DNA from: Agrypnia vestita
Taxonomy: Eukaryota > Arthropoda > Insecta > Trichoptera > Phryganeidae
Reading direction: 5' to 3'
Assembly: GCA_016648135.1 (NCBI GenBank)
Contig: JADDOH010007964.1
Location: forward strand, 1-64,000
Length of the DNA: 64,000 nucleotides
This document shows positions 1-10,110 of this stretch, in pieces. The position numbers and the translations under genes are program-made. Below the pieces are notes generated by a model. It did not search any database, was not told where the DNA came from, and worked only from the letters and a program-made list of their open reading frames with translations. The first letter of the stretch is position 1. Each line of letters opens with the position of its first letter.

Positions 1-1920
1 ATGAATGGAAATCTTTATTTAGTTATATTCTGTTTTTGAGGTATTTCGGTAATAATCGATGTCTTATTTTAAATATTTGTATCGAAACATAATTTTTATT
101 CTCTCATTCGCTGATCCAAATTCTGGATTGCTAAAACATTCTTAGATTACAATGCAAAATATTGAACATGAATGATTTATCAAGTCGATCAAAAACTATA
201 TGAATTATATTTCATCACATGTGTTGGCAATGGATGCTGACAGACTTCAGAACCACAGAATTCCAAGAAAGGTCCGTTTTATTTCTGGGCTACAGGTAGG
301 TACGCGGGCACTATTGTTTTGTGATTTAACAGGAGTTTGGTAACACGCTTTGAGGTGATTGGAAACGTACATCTCTGACAGTCAAACAAAAACACGTACA
401 TGCAAACAGTCAGCGGTAAGCGAATTCCCAGCAAACTGCACCAGAGAGGTGATGTTAAAAAGGTCGTGGACTCCTACTAAATATGGGTCCTATTGCGTTT
501 GTTGAAAAAGAAGAAGAATATGCTTATTGTAAAATAATTTCATTGCAATTCTTACAATTGTAAATAATTATTAAATATCATCCTTTAATTTTTGAAAGGT
601 GACATTTTTCCTCTCGCTTTACTGCAATCTGTGGCAGTGATTTTGTAAAAAAGGACGGAAATTCGTAACATTCAAGGATGCGCGCGCAATTTCATTTAAC
701 CAATTAAAATCATCGTTTATAAACAAATCAATGTCCAGCAAGTGCCATCACAGCGAAGACGCACACTTCCAACAGCCAGTCCATCTGATTTTGTATATAT
801 GTTACGTGGCTGTGTGTCAAGCGTGTGGATGTTGTAACTTTGATATAATTTGGCTTATATCTTCGAAACTATCCAAAAAATACTTAATTTTTTTTACATT
901 AATGTATATAACAACTCCCCTTAATGATTTACGTTCTCAAATTTTATGTAATTTATGTGATTTTTTAAAAATATTTATTAAAGGTTTTCATACAATATGT
1001 ACGGTGGCACACTACTGCCATCAATGAAAATAAATAAAAACATATAATTGACCAACACATTTCTAAACAAAATATGAATGTAGATTTATACGGTAGGTAT
1101 CTACCTAGGGCGGCAAAATTCAATAATAAATAAATGCACATACATTATCTTTACTTATAATAAATATAAAGATATTGATGTTTTTAATTGTGAGATGTTA
1201 AATGTTACACGTCATATGCGACTACTGTAAGGCTCGCTCGTTTTTTTATTAATATTTATTCCATCTAACCGTAATTGCGTTAAATCTATACTCGTTATTA
1301 GCGATTAAAGAGTCGTATAGCAATCTTATTTAATTTATAACCAGCGTTATAATAAATAAGTTTCTGCACAGATTGTATCTATAAAATTTCAAAACTACAA
1401 AAATCTAATCGTTTTGGCATATCGTAACATTTTTCAGAAATACCGAAAAACTATTAATAATATTCAAATTAGAAATACTACGAATAGCATCTTAATGACA
1501 TCATCGAATTAATTCATCGGGTACCTTTTATGTGATAATTCAATTAAGTGAATAAATTTAATTAAAGGTAGTTTTGTTTCTAGTTTACACATTGTATTGA
1601 AGCGTGCTAATGTCTTTTTGATGAAAATTTTTCCGAGAATTGATAATTATCTGATGTTTTTATAATTGAAAATTTACGCAAATTGTATTACAATAATATT
1701 ATTTCATGAATGCTGACAAGGGACAAGTATAAATTAATATTTGTTTCACAATCTTGCGTATATTTTAGAATGTATGTTGTCTGTCTTATATGCACGCTGC
1801 GCTTGGAAAAATTGGACGTTCTGAGGGAGTTTTTTTCACAGCGGGTACTAAAAATATAAAATAATTATAAAATAATTTTCTTCTTCTACTTCTATTAAAA
1901 CATTTTTGCATAACAATTTT
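1..1920. other. AT-rich stretch with no recognised gene
   Basis: The stretch is AT-rich with stops in all frames. The longest ORF (731-1027, + strand, 98 codons) is rich in Cys, Ile and Phe, matches no motif I know and has no supporting context, so I do not call it a gene. The bases at 420-500 are slightly GC-richer but unrecognised. Confidence 0.6.
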
Positions 1921-1926
1921 TTTATA

Positions 1927-2045
1927 TTTAATCAATTGGTTAAGCAACTTTGCAGATTGACATTTTTATTATTATTATTATTATTTGTTTGTATATACTT
2001 ATGTTCATTAATTACACCTACATGTTAAGGTTTTTCCGAAATTTT
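1927..2045 (-). mobile_element. PLE terminal (pLTR) fragment with ruined hammerhead
   Basis: This aligns by eye with 9408-9545 and with the reverse complement of 42186-42312: the same TCAATTGGTTAAGCAA segment, the same AGATTGACATTTT, then an AT spacer, then CACCTACATG. On the minus strand the downstream half of a hammerhead (GUA plus GGUGU) is still visible. The CUGACGA box is lost and GAAA is disrupted. An (ATT)n tract lies inside it. Confidence 0.55.
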
Positions 2046-2780
2046 CCACAGAGGGATAATTAGTAATTAAGATAAACTCTATAAGTCTCACAGAGAAGAA
2101 GCTGTATATATGAGAAACGTGTATGAAAGTCTTTTTATGGGTTGGCCCAGGGCTCACGACCTATATGAGCTGGCTTATGTGATACTTTGTGGTGTGACAT
2201 GTTTATTTTCATTAAATCTCAATTAAACTTTCTAATGTACACACGATGAGTTATTATTATCTTAGGCATAGTTTCAGAATAATAGGAATGAATGAATGAA
2301 TTCAGCCAAAATGAAAATAGGACCAACTTGCTGGTGTCCTAGAATGGGGCTCGAACCGCCGACCACTAGAACGCTAGGTGAGCGTACTTTAATTAGGTAT
2401 TAAACAATTACTTGATTATTTTTATAATTTAGTAGCATGATAATAAAATTGACTTTGAGCTTGCACAAGTAAATAAATATTTAAAAATTAGGGCTATAAA
2501 CACCGGCTGCGAAATCAATCTATACTTTGTCATGGCGAGGACCATAGATGTCTCTAGCATAGTCCATTCAAATAATTGAAAGAAAATGATTCAGAACATA
2601 TATTTATACAAGTTTCAAAAAATTGATAATGTGTGGATGCTCTTAGGGTGGAATTGGTGAAGTTGAGCAAGTTCATACAGGTCGTAAGCCCCGGGCCAAC
2701 CTTTGAAGACCCTTATACACATTTCCCATATCAATATTTTCGCCTTTGTAAGACTTTTATAAAATAACTTAATCAATAAA
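2046..2780. mobile_element. FB1 repeat, composite old copy holding a SINE
   Basis: The left part (2046-2205, + orientation) carries the FB1 arm (CAGAGGGATAATTA, then GTCTCACAGAGAAGAAGCT, then the block with GACCTATATGAGCTGGCTTA). The right part (2490-2780, - orientation) ends with the inverse arm (TTTCGCCTTTGTAAGACTTT). So the copy is an inverted pair of degenerate arms. A tRNA-derived SINE sits between them. FB1 is a name used only in this annotation. Confidence 0.6.
2300..2392 (-). mobile_element. tRNA-derived SINE (family S1), 5'-truncated
   Basis: Read on the minus strand it carries a Pol III B box (GGTTCGAGCCC) followed by CATTCTAGGACACCAGCAAG and CCTATTTTCAT. That layout is shared with copies near 19.4, 21.2 and 61.7 kb. 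The A-box half is missing or degenerate. It lies between two inverted FB1 arms. Confidence 0.65.
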
Positions 2781-3029
2781 TATACACCATCCTGAACGAT
2801 TTAAGAATTTGAGAGTTTTTTTTTACAAAATACAATATACATTATTTTTCCATTTGACCATTCTCAACTTGAGCAATGTGTCAATGTATCACCCTAGCAT
2901 TGGCAGGTAGATATTGGATTCGAACGTGTTAGGGTCATCCTTGGAATGCTCAATATCCAACCTTTATCTTTCTTATAGCATTATTTTGGTATTTTATTGG
3001 TTCGTTGATGTCAGAATGATTGAACATTT

Positions 3030-4080
3030 TTTATTCTTTTTTTTATTTTTGATTATTCTTCTTCTTCTTCTTATGGTGCCATCTCCTATCGGAGGTCGGC
3101 AATCATTGTGGCGAATACGATTTAATAACCGCAGAACAAGAACAACTCAATCGAGTTATACTTATACCAACTAGTCTTCCTACGCTTCTTTTACCACTTA
3201 TTTTCTCCTAGATGATGAGTTGGTTTAGAATATATTTTGAATATTTTGAGTTTGTTCAAATCTTTCAGAACAGTGCTGGATTTATGTCACAGAGACATTA
3301 TTAATCAATTAACGTATATTATAGATATCTCACAGAGACGAAACTGTATTTCTTATGGGAAAGTAGGTATAGAAGTCATTTGGGTGTACATAGGACTTAT
3401 GACCTATCTTATGGTTGGCTTAAGTGATCACTTTACACAATGTAACATTCACCATTTCCACCCATGATAGAATATACCATGCTTATTCATTTTTTGTAAG
3501 TTGTATATATGTTCAAATTGCGTGGAAAGCTTTCACATACGAGTTGTAACTGCCTTTCCATGCGGCCTGTACAAAGCCATTTTCATCCCCCTAAATCCCC
3601 ACAGATGTCGCTAATGAGAAAATCTACAGTTGATTTTACGGAATTTTGAGAGCAATATACTTTATTGTGTAATGAAATTCATTCGAATTACTTGCATTAC
3701 ACTAGGATACGCCAGGAAATATTATTTGGAAATGTGGAAATGGTGAATGTTACATTGTGTAAAGTGATCACTTAAGCCAACCATAAGATAGGTCATAAGT
3801 CCTATGTACACCCAAATGACTTCTATACCTACTTTCCCATAAGAAATACAGTTTCGTCTCTGTGAGATATCTATAATATACGTTAATATATTTTGGTCCT
3901 CTCATAATATGTCCGAGATACTCCAGCTTTCTTGTCTCGATAGTTCGCAGCACTTTTCGGTCATATTTTTTTTATACGCCTGTGGAAACTTTCAACATCC
4001 GTCTATTGATCCACATCTCGAAAACCTCAACTTTTCGAATTAGTTCTTGGTTTCGTGTCCTTGCCTTCACCCTATTTTAA
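3030..4080 (-). pseudogene. LINE reverse transcriptase 3' end, split by FB1
   Basis: Read on the minus strand, 4080-3885 encodes the C-terminal part of a non-LTR retrotransposon reverse transcriptase: a KVEVFEMWINRRMLKVS-like stretch followed by VLRTIETRKLEYLGHIMRG. The same motifs occur in a second copy at 57.0-57.4 kb. Reading resumes at 3239 with GENKWZ-like remnants recognisable as the GKRSVGR tail and a (GAA)n/A-rich 3' end near 3030-3075. The ORF has frameshifts and stops. The interruption at 3240-3884 is a complete FB1 copy flanked by an 11-bp repeat of LINE sequence. Known family role: target-primed reverse transcription. This copy is dead. Confidence 0.8.
3240..3884 (+). mobile_element. 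FB1 repeat copy A, with perfect 154-bp inverted arms
   Basis: The inverted repeat 3308-3461 / 3734-3887 is identical over 154 bp by direct reading. The left arm starts 68 bp inside the element, while the right arm reaches its right end. Each arm has GTCTCA-type sequence (TCTCACAGAGACGAAACTG) and the palindrome AAGTGATCACTT. The spacer includes CACAGATGTCGCTAATGAG and ATACGCCAGGAAATATT. The element interrupts the LINE at 3030-4080, with AATATATTTTG repeated at 3229-3239 and 3885-3895 as the likely target-site duplication. It has no coding capacity. The ORFs at 3237-3467 and 3768-3953 are readings of this repeat. Confidence 0.85.
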
Positions 4081-5040
4081 TTATTAATATCATGATATCA
4101 AAACCTCCAAGGATAATATATCTACTAATAATATTGGATAAATTTAAATGCGCTATCTCATGATACTCGAAATCCCAGGCCACAGTCACAACAGAGCGCC
4201 GTCCATTCTTTGACTTAGCTTTTGTGGTAAAGTATGCTATGCACTCCCTTAACTCTTGCAGATGTCTCAATATTTTTCTCCAATCTTAGAATCAATCTTA
4301 GTTCTACATTCGTTTTTAAAGTTACAATAATTTTTAGATGCGTATATTAGGATTTTTTAAATAAAGTATCTGGCTCACTGTTCTTCTTAACATAAGAGTT
4401 CTATGCTTTTGAGCCTGCCACCGCAAAAACCAATTCTATTCAACGAATCAATCTTCTGGTAATCGGTTCTATAACCCTTCCTGCAATTGAAATAGAGAAA
4501 AACTTAGAGTTTGAAGACTAATATTCAAGTTTCTGTGAATGCAGAGCTGTTGAAGATGTTATATATCAAGCAACAAGATTTCTACTTTGTCAGGAAATCA
4601 AAAGGGGGAAGGTAAGAAGATGAACTGTTGGATGTGAACAACAGCTTATTTGATCACCTAAAGAAATTGCATTTTTCACCTGTAATCATGATGGGAACGT
4701 GACAAAGGTACTGTACGAGATTCTAAAAATGAGGATAACTGCACATAATCGAAGTTTTTCGCCTGGACGTTTTGAGAAAGATCTGGAAGCTGGTCGAATA
4801 CGCGAATATATGAGAAGATTCGAGAAATCGAGATCTTATAAATTGATAAATTGCGGCACGACCGCGATGTGAGCCGTGGCAGAAATCATGCCTAAATAAA
4901 CTGCGATATAATAAAGCGTACCGGAGACGAGTGGAATATTCTAGCGAGCAAATTAGTGCGTATTACAGTATAGTTTTCCAGCTAAAGCTTGTGTCCAGTG
5001 AATTGTTTTCCAATAAAAGTTGTGATTGCTAAAAGTATTT
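4081..5040. other. No recognised gene
   Basis: This is unassigned sequence. A 67-codon minus ORF at 4067-4270 overlaps the upstream edge of the LINE fragment and shows no motif I can name. The rest has stops in all frames. Confidence 0.5.
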
Positions 5041-5198
5041 CATTTACAGTAATACGGATACAAATAGACGGACCCTATAGCTGTGCTTTCACTGCGATTT
5101 ATTCCAGTTGATCTTTTTCTCCAAACAGTTTCCTCATTAGCGAGGTTCGTGATCCCGGGTTGTGATTTGTTGATGTCCATGACGATTATCTCCAACTG

Positions 5199-5480
5199 CT
5201 ACATTGTACTAGTAATCATTGATGCTGTTGGTCCATCAAGTCGACTGACATTTCTAGTGCCTATCAACTTCTCTAGATTATCTCGCCCTCTGTAAATGAT
5301 GCGTCCGAAAAATGGAATGATTCTGTAGTGGTCAGGAGCTAGCGAGGACTCGTCCGTAACGTCGCAACCACCAATTAGGTGCAAGTTGCGGGAAACGCAC
5401 TGTGCTGCCTCCCGTAAACCGTAACTATTCGTGTTGTTAGCAAACTTGTACAGATTGTTCAAACAAACCGCAACATTCAA
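5199..5480 (-). CDS. Exon-like ORF, unrecognised
   Basis: The open frame encodes 93 codons with a mixed, protein-like composition (charged and aromatic residues spread evenly, for example the stretches CVSRNLHLIGGCDVTDESS and HYRIIPFFGRIIYRGRDN). Its base composition is less AT-rich than the surroundings. I recognise no family. It could be an exon of a host gene or a remnant of a transposon ORF. I see no convincing splice acceptor immediately upstream, and it ends at a TAG after TSTM. The ATG start is only the first available one. The plus-strand ORF at 5083-5295 overlaps it and looks like a shadow. Confidence 0.3.
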   Translation of the reverse strand: MNVAVCLNNLYKFANNTNSYGLREAAQCVSRNLHLIGGCDVTDESSLAPDHYRIIPFFGRIIYRGRDNLEKLIGTRNVSRLDGPTASMITSTM

Positions 5481-5966
5481 CAGTAAGTATAACTTACACC
5501 CTTTGTTGATCTGCTCTATCTTATTAGCCCAACTGTATACATTTCATATACATACACTGAACATGGAAGAATTCTCCTGAAAGGGTGGGAATTCTTCTCC
5601 CTCTTCAAAACAACCGCGTTGGGTGATCTTCCATCCACAGATGCTATACATCAATCAAAACCCACCAAAATGCTTTTTGATCGATTGTGCAAAAATGTCT
5701 ACAATTTTTTTATCAAATTTCGTCTATAAGATAATGGCGATTTTCTTTATAATCCCTTCATATAGTAAAATCATTGTCCAATATACAATATATATATTTT
5801 TTTAACTTTTGTTTTGCTTCGTTTTAATTTTAAATTTATCCGACTGGATATTTTTAAAGAAATACTTCATTTTTGATCTTTAATGATTGTTTTCTAAAAT
5901 TAGCAATATTGTACCTATTTATTTTTTCGACACGTTCTTGAAGATATTAAAAAAATATTTTATATA

Positions 5967-6330
5967 TTGAGATGTAACCGAATACGAGTGCACTCAACAG
6001 CCCTAAATTTGGCAAATAAAAATAGCTTCTTTCGATTTGCGCTGTTGGCAGCGCGCGCGCAGGGCTACCAGTTGTTTTTGCCTTGCGGCGCCATTGGAAT
6101 AGAAAATCTAGAGGTGACAGCCCGCGAGGTCACCGCTCCAGATACGGGTCCAAGGGGTTCGCGAAATGGCAACCTTGGTAAGTTTTTATCGAGATTCAAG
6201 TTGATGCGATACAGCAATAATCGTCCGTGGTCTTTGTATTTTGTTCGGTTGTCTAATATAAATCTTTTTAGGGCCCGTAGAAGCGTCCTTTTTCTGCCCG
6301 CGTGACGGCCTGGCAGGCCATATGCGTGCT
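5967..6330 (+). CDS. Possible two-exon gene fragment in a GC-rich island
   Basis: The + frame from 5967 includes a 40-residue stretch beginning YQLFLPCGAIGIENLEV and runs into CTTG|GTAAGT at about 6177, a consensus splice donor. About 90 bases on, a TTTTTAG acceptor near 6270 is followed by an in-phase continuation (joined phase 1: GPVEASFFCPRDGL...) ending at a TGA near 6340. The intron is short, as is usual in insects. An equally long overlapping minus-strand ORF (6065-6529) exists, so the coding strand is uncertain. I know no homologous family. GC-rich transposon debris is the main alternative. Confidence 0.25.
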
Positions 6331-6483
6331 GGTATCGATGTCTGAGATGAAGCGGCGCCTTGGGGCGCGTCGGCGGACCACAGGATTGCCGGGATGCTGC
6401 CGGTCCAACGCCATTGAGACCGCCATTGGGTCCCGTTATCCACGTTTGAGCATCGCCGAGGGAGAGGATCCAGGCAGATGGGG

Positions 6484-6560
6484 TCGCCAGCGCTGCCGTG
6501 ACCCCATCCTGTTGTCTACCACATCGCAATCCTGTTGACTACCACATCGCAAAAAGGGGG
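6484..6560 (+). repeat. Short direct repeat, two units
   Basis: The block ATCCTGTTG(T/A)CTACCACATCGCAA occurs twice head to tail, near 6507 and 6530, followed by a run of As and Gs. It is a local slippage-type duplication at the right side of the GC-rich island. Confidence 0.7.
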
Positions 6561-6569
6561 TACATAATT

Positions 6570-7330
6570 AATCGCGTGTCGTGACCTGCGCCATATGTAA
6601 TCGTGCTGTGCTTCATCCCAGACGAACTTTAATGATAATAACCCAGAATAGAATCTGTGTCTGTTTGTAAATTGTGCTTCGCCTTTCAGGCGAAGATTAT
6701 GTTTTGTTTTAAGATGCCGCCTGGCGCCGGCGTTACCAGGGCCGTTCGCCAGAGCTAGTTATTTCTTTCTTAAGCCATTTTATGTTTTTTCCCTTGTATG
6801 AAATGATTTCATAAGATTATATTTATTAATTCAATTCTAACACGGCCCGTCGGCCGCGATGCCTAGGGGCACGCGCCTCTCTTGTTTTATATTAAATTTG
6901 TAATAGTTTATACTTTTATTAAGTCAAGGTCATAAATTATAATGCTGATCTTTCATAGATGACCGTCATTGATTTTTGTAATTCCTTCCGGAGTGGTCAG
7001 GTATCTACACTTACACTACTCACACACACACACACACCGACACACCCTCCAGCAATGACCAGCGCCTGGAGCTCCATGAGAAGCACGCACCATGCCTGAG
7101 AAGTCTCGTAACCGTCTGAGTTAGCTGGTGGTTGCACGGCAAGCGGGGGTGGACTGGCGCTCTATCCGCCAGTGCCGTAGCAATATTTTCTCGAAATGTT
7201 TTTAATTTTTTTAAATTTTTACCTAGATACCCGTTTTGTTGACTCTTATAATATTTTGCTTCTTGCTGAGACCAATTGTGTACAATTTTGGGGTCCTCTA
7301 GAACAGGCATTAGTATTTAGTACCTACCTA
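6570..7330. other. GC-richer island with a hairpin and a (CA)n tract
   Basis: It contains a perfect hairpin at 6677-6695 (CTTCGCCT, loop TTC, AGGCGAAG), GC-rich pieces at 6715-6760 and 6840-6885, and a (CA)n microsatellite at 7021-7037. A 96-codon minus ORF (7020-7310) reads through the microsatellite as SVCVCV; I recognise no domain in it. The island may be the 3' untranslated part of a retroelement, which I cannot confirm. Confidence 0.35.
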
Positions 7331-8394
7331 CAGTGGAGAACTCAACAAATATAAAAAAGAAATTTCTCTACAGCAACAATTAAACAAATAACACTGAGTC
7401 GTTCTACAAGGTAGGCCCAATATACTGCACATTTTATCTCTTTGCCGAAAAAATAAAATATTTAGAAATGAGACGGAATAATGTTCTGCAGTTATGTATT
7501 ACTCTTACATGCTTAAATTTAGTTACTAAAATACAGAAGAAATATACACTAAATGCGCGTCCATGACGTTGAATAATGGCCAACTTTTTGTAAGTTCTTA
7601 CGACTTTTCATATAATGTATGTATTAAACTCTCTCTTCAGGATTTTTAAAACTTGCATTATATTTGTCAACCGTATATGCGTTATGCTACATATTTTGAA
7701 TTTTTATTAATAATTGTTTACCATTATGCAGGATGGTAGGTAAGGTATATTAAAAAAAAAATTGATTCAGTAATCGAGCATTAATAATTTATAATATACT
7801 AAATTCGAGGTTTTATAGGAAACGTAGCCTATAAAACAGGGGCGTGCAGCGTATACAAACAAAAAAGCTGTGCATTAGTAAAGATTCTGAGAAACAAATA
7901 TTAATTAAATAATCCTTATCTTAAGAAAAAGTTGATCTAAAATTCTAGCCGTATTTCGTCTTACGGCTAGAAGTTTTATTTCTGACTTTTCTGCGCTTAA
8001 CTTCATGTCAATTCTTCATTTATTTCGCCTACCAATTTGTTCCACAGGTATAGTCAAGTCGAGAAAAAACCGTGTATTTTTAATGCTGCGAGTTTTGTGT
8101 AGTAGCGTCCTTCTTCGAAAGGTCCTATGCCAGGCGAAATGTTTGATTTATTTTTGTGAGAAGAAACGTATATCTGAAATTAGTATTGTTCCCGATTTAA
8201 TTATATATAAATCGTCTTCGAAATATGTTGGAATTTTTCGCCGTATTAGCTATACCTATATAAAATATTTATTTATTTAGAAAATATTATTTACAATACT
8301 TCTTTTATAATGCAGTTATTTTTGTGGATTGAAGCTACTCAAAATAGTTCATTATATATAGTTAAAATTAAAAAAAAATGTATATACCCTTATA

Positions 8395-8520
8395 GGTATA
8401 TGCTTATATATATATATAGATATATATATATAGTATATATTATAAGATCTCTCCTACCTACTCTCCACCTATATACTCTATATTAGATATATATATATAT
8501 ATATATCTAATATAGGTATA
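8395..8520. repeat. (TA)n tract with a 36-bp perfect palindrome
   Basis: This is a run of alternating TA. The span 8479-8514 reads the same on both strands (TATATTAG ... CTAATATA). It is a low-complexity cruciform-prone site. Confidence 0.85.
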
Positions 8521-8559
8521 TAGTCGGTCACAGCATAACCTAAATTTATACTCACTGCA

Positions 8560-8641
8560 CGCCACTGCTATAAACTTATATAAAATCTGGAATTCAGTGC
8601 ATTTAAAATTAGTAGAAATGCATTTACTTTTATACCCCACA
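8560..8641. mobile_element. R5 foldback fragment (one end)
   Basis: It carries the internal segment GGAATTCAGTGCATTTAAA and the terminal block TTTACTTTTATACCCCACA, matching the right end of the R5 element at 40736-40940. The left part is missing. Confidence 0.6.
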
Positions 8642-8687
8642 TAATATAATATATAACTTATAAAGATTAGAAAGATATTTTGGTAAA

Positions 8688-8795
8688 TTATGGGTGGAAT
8701 AAGTGAAAGTTACATTGTGTAAAGTGATTACTTAAGCCAGACATATGATACTTTCACATATAAATAGCTTCGTCTCTGTGAGACATCTTAAAAGA
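8688..8795 (-). mobile_element. FB1 repeat, one-arm fragment
   Basis: It reads GGGTGGAATAAGTGAAAGTT, ACATTGTGTAAAGTGATTACTTAAGCCAG and then TAGCTTCGTCTCTGTGAGACATC (in pieces), the inverse-oriented FB1 arm. The palindrome AAGTGATCACTT has one substitution here. Confidence 0.75.
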
Positions 8796-9273
8796 TAGCT
8801 TTTGTAAAATCAGAATCAAAAAAATTGACGTCTAATAATATTCAATATAATATTTTACACAAGAAGAGAAACGGAAATATTTTGTTTTGTTCTTATTCAT
8901 AGATGTAAACAATGTGATATTTTTGAATGGAAAAAATGATATTATGACACGAAAACCTTATCACGTCAAAGCTGTTTTGACCGTTTCTACATTTTAACAT
9001 CAATTTGTATGCGGTAGGCGACACAGTGAACAAAAAATGACCAAAAATTAGTACGGAAAAGAAACATTTCTGAGTCACGTTCGGGGCGTCGCACCAGCGA
9101 TTCAACATAGTCGTACGTCAAATTATTTTATTTCAAAATATAAAAAAAGCAATAAAACTATATGTTTAATTTTATGCTAAACTGCAAACATTTTCTTCGT
9201 ACGGATAGGCAGAAAATATTGATCATCCTTTCCTCGCTCACACGTTCGACATATTCGAACTCTCTAAACCCAA

Positions 9274-9298
9274 CCTAACCTAACCTAACCTAACCTAA
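9274..9298. repeat. Interstitial telomere-type repeat (CCTAA)5
   Basis: Five perfect CCTAA units are preceded by AACCC. This is the complement of TTAGG, the canonical insect telomere repeat. A PLE 3' end lies about 110 bp away. Confidence 0.9.
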
Positions 9299-9319
9299 CA
9301 CCTGCTGTAGCTTGTATTA

Positions 9320-9365
9320 TTGCTCATACAAAAGTATGTAAAAACCCTAAAGGGCATTAAAATCT
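9320..9365 (+). mobile_element. LINE 3' tail (hairpin type)
   Basis: The stretch has GTAAAAACCCTAAAGGGCATTAAAA: a small hairpin (CCCT-AA-AGGG) preceded by GTAAAA and followed by an A-rich end. That is the arrangement seen at 39486-39497 and typical of jockey-like LINE 3' ends. The body is absent. Confidence 0.45.
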
Positions 9366-9407
9366 CAGCGATATTTTCTTTATTCTATATAGTCAGACTT
9401 ACATTCT

Positions 9408-9926
9408 TTTTTTTTCAATTGGTTGAGCAAATTTGTAGATTGACATTTTAAATATTTTTTTTTTTATTGGTCTTAATCTACTTATATTTATTATTTACAT
9501 CTACATGTTTCGGAAAAACCTTTCCATCGTCAGGGTGTTTTATACATGTCAAAATATCAAAATGAATGATGTCTTTTGTTTTTTGGTTTTCTAAATTATT
9601 TAAAAAATTATTTTTAAATAATATTTCTGAAGTTTTTTATTACACAAAATTATTAGAAATTTTTTTAGAATTGGACTAGTGGTAAAATTTAATTGATTAC
9701 TATTAATAATATTTTGTTTACTTTTATATGCTTTAGTAATTTCTAATGATTCTAAATTATTCGATTTTAGACCAAAATTATTAATGAGTAAAATAGAAAG
9801 TCCTAAATTTTTATCAAAACTGTGATCATTTTCTAATAAATGATTTAAAAATTCAGAAAAACCATGATTATTTAGACCTCTATGTAGGTGCACCTGATTA
9901 ATGAGTATAAGAAGATTAAAACACAT
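9408..9926 (-). pseudogene. PLE 3' end: GIY-YIG endonuclease C-terminus plus pLTR
   Basis: The minus-strand ORF 9926-9600 carries the distal half of a Penelope-like GIY-YIG endonuclease: FSEFLNHLLENDHSFD, then GLSILLINNFGLKSNNLE, then SLEITKAYKSK. The N-terminal GIY...YIG catalytic half is not present. About 70 bases downstream on the same strand comes a hammerhead core (9508-9533), then an AT-rich tail ending at CAACCAATTG (9408). Two other copies of this tail (1927-2045 and 42186-42312) support the boundaries. Known role: PLEs are retroelements whose RT is coupled to a GIY-YIG nuclease. This copy is a 3' fragment. Confidence 0.75.
9508..9533 (-). ncRNA. Hammerhead ribozyme core in PLE
   Basis: Minus strand: CUGACGA (9533-9527), stem II GGAAA/UUUCC with GGUU loop, then GAAA (9511-9508), then CAU and the potential cleavage triplet GUA. 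The upstream ACACC and downstream GAUGU form a stem I with one mismatch. The sister copies at 42186 and 1927 keep GGUGU here, so the family consensus stem I is perfect. All invariant core bases are present. Confidence 0.7.
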
Positions 9927-9954
9927 TATAAAATTAATTATGTAGACTTATATT

Positions 9955-10110
9955 CACATACAATTTTCTGATTTGTATCTTCTGGGGTATTTGTCCGTGT
10001 TTTTACGACCTTTCTGGTTGACGTTTCGGATCCCATTGTAGGGTCCATCATCAGTGCTGATATGTTGTTGTGAGTGTTGTAATTAAGTTATTGGCTTGCG
10101 ATTCTGCTTT
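9955..10110 (-). mobile_element. PLE-like terminal repeat, GACGTTTCGG family
   Basis: This shares CTGGGGTATTTGTCCGTGT-like sequence, GACGTTTCGGATCCCATTG and the following TCATCAG...GCTGA with 39840-39960, and in degenerate form with 17245-17370 and 49831-49925. The hammerhead in its centre suggests a PLE origin. No protein part is attached here. Confidence 0.55.
10024..10054 (-). ncRNA. Hammerhead ribozyme core in PLE-like terminal repeat
   Basis: Minus strand: CUGAUGA (10054-10048), stem II GGACCC/GGGAUCC (one bulged A), GAAA (10027-10024), then C and the triplet GUC. A closing stem I is not evident. The surrounding repeat (9955-10110, with TTGACGTTTCGGATCCCAT) matches 39840-39960. Confidence 0.65.

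Noticed and set aside
3237..3467. Plus ORF of 76 codons and minus ORF 3768-3953
   Set aside because: Both lie wholly or partly in FB1 arms; their shared peptide words are the same inverted-repeat DNA read from both sides. Only the VLRTIETRKLEYLGHIMRG part is real, from the LINE.
6065..6529. 154-codon minus ORF in the GC-rich island
   Set aside because: It overlaps the plus frame with splice signals; GC-rich DNA has few stops. Coding strand cannot be decided, so only the plus candidate is listed, at low confidence.
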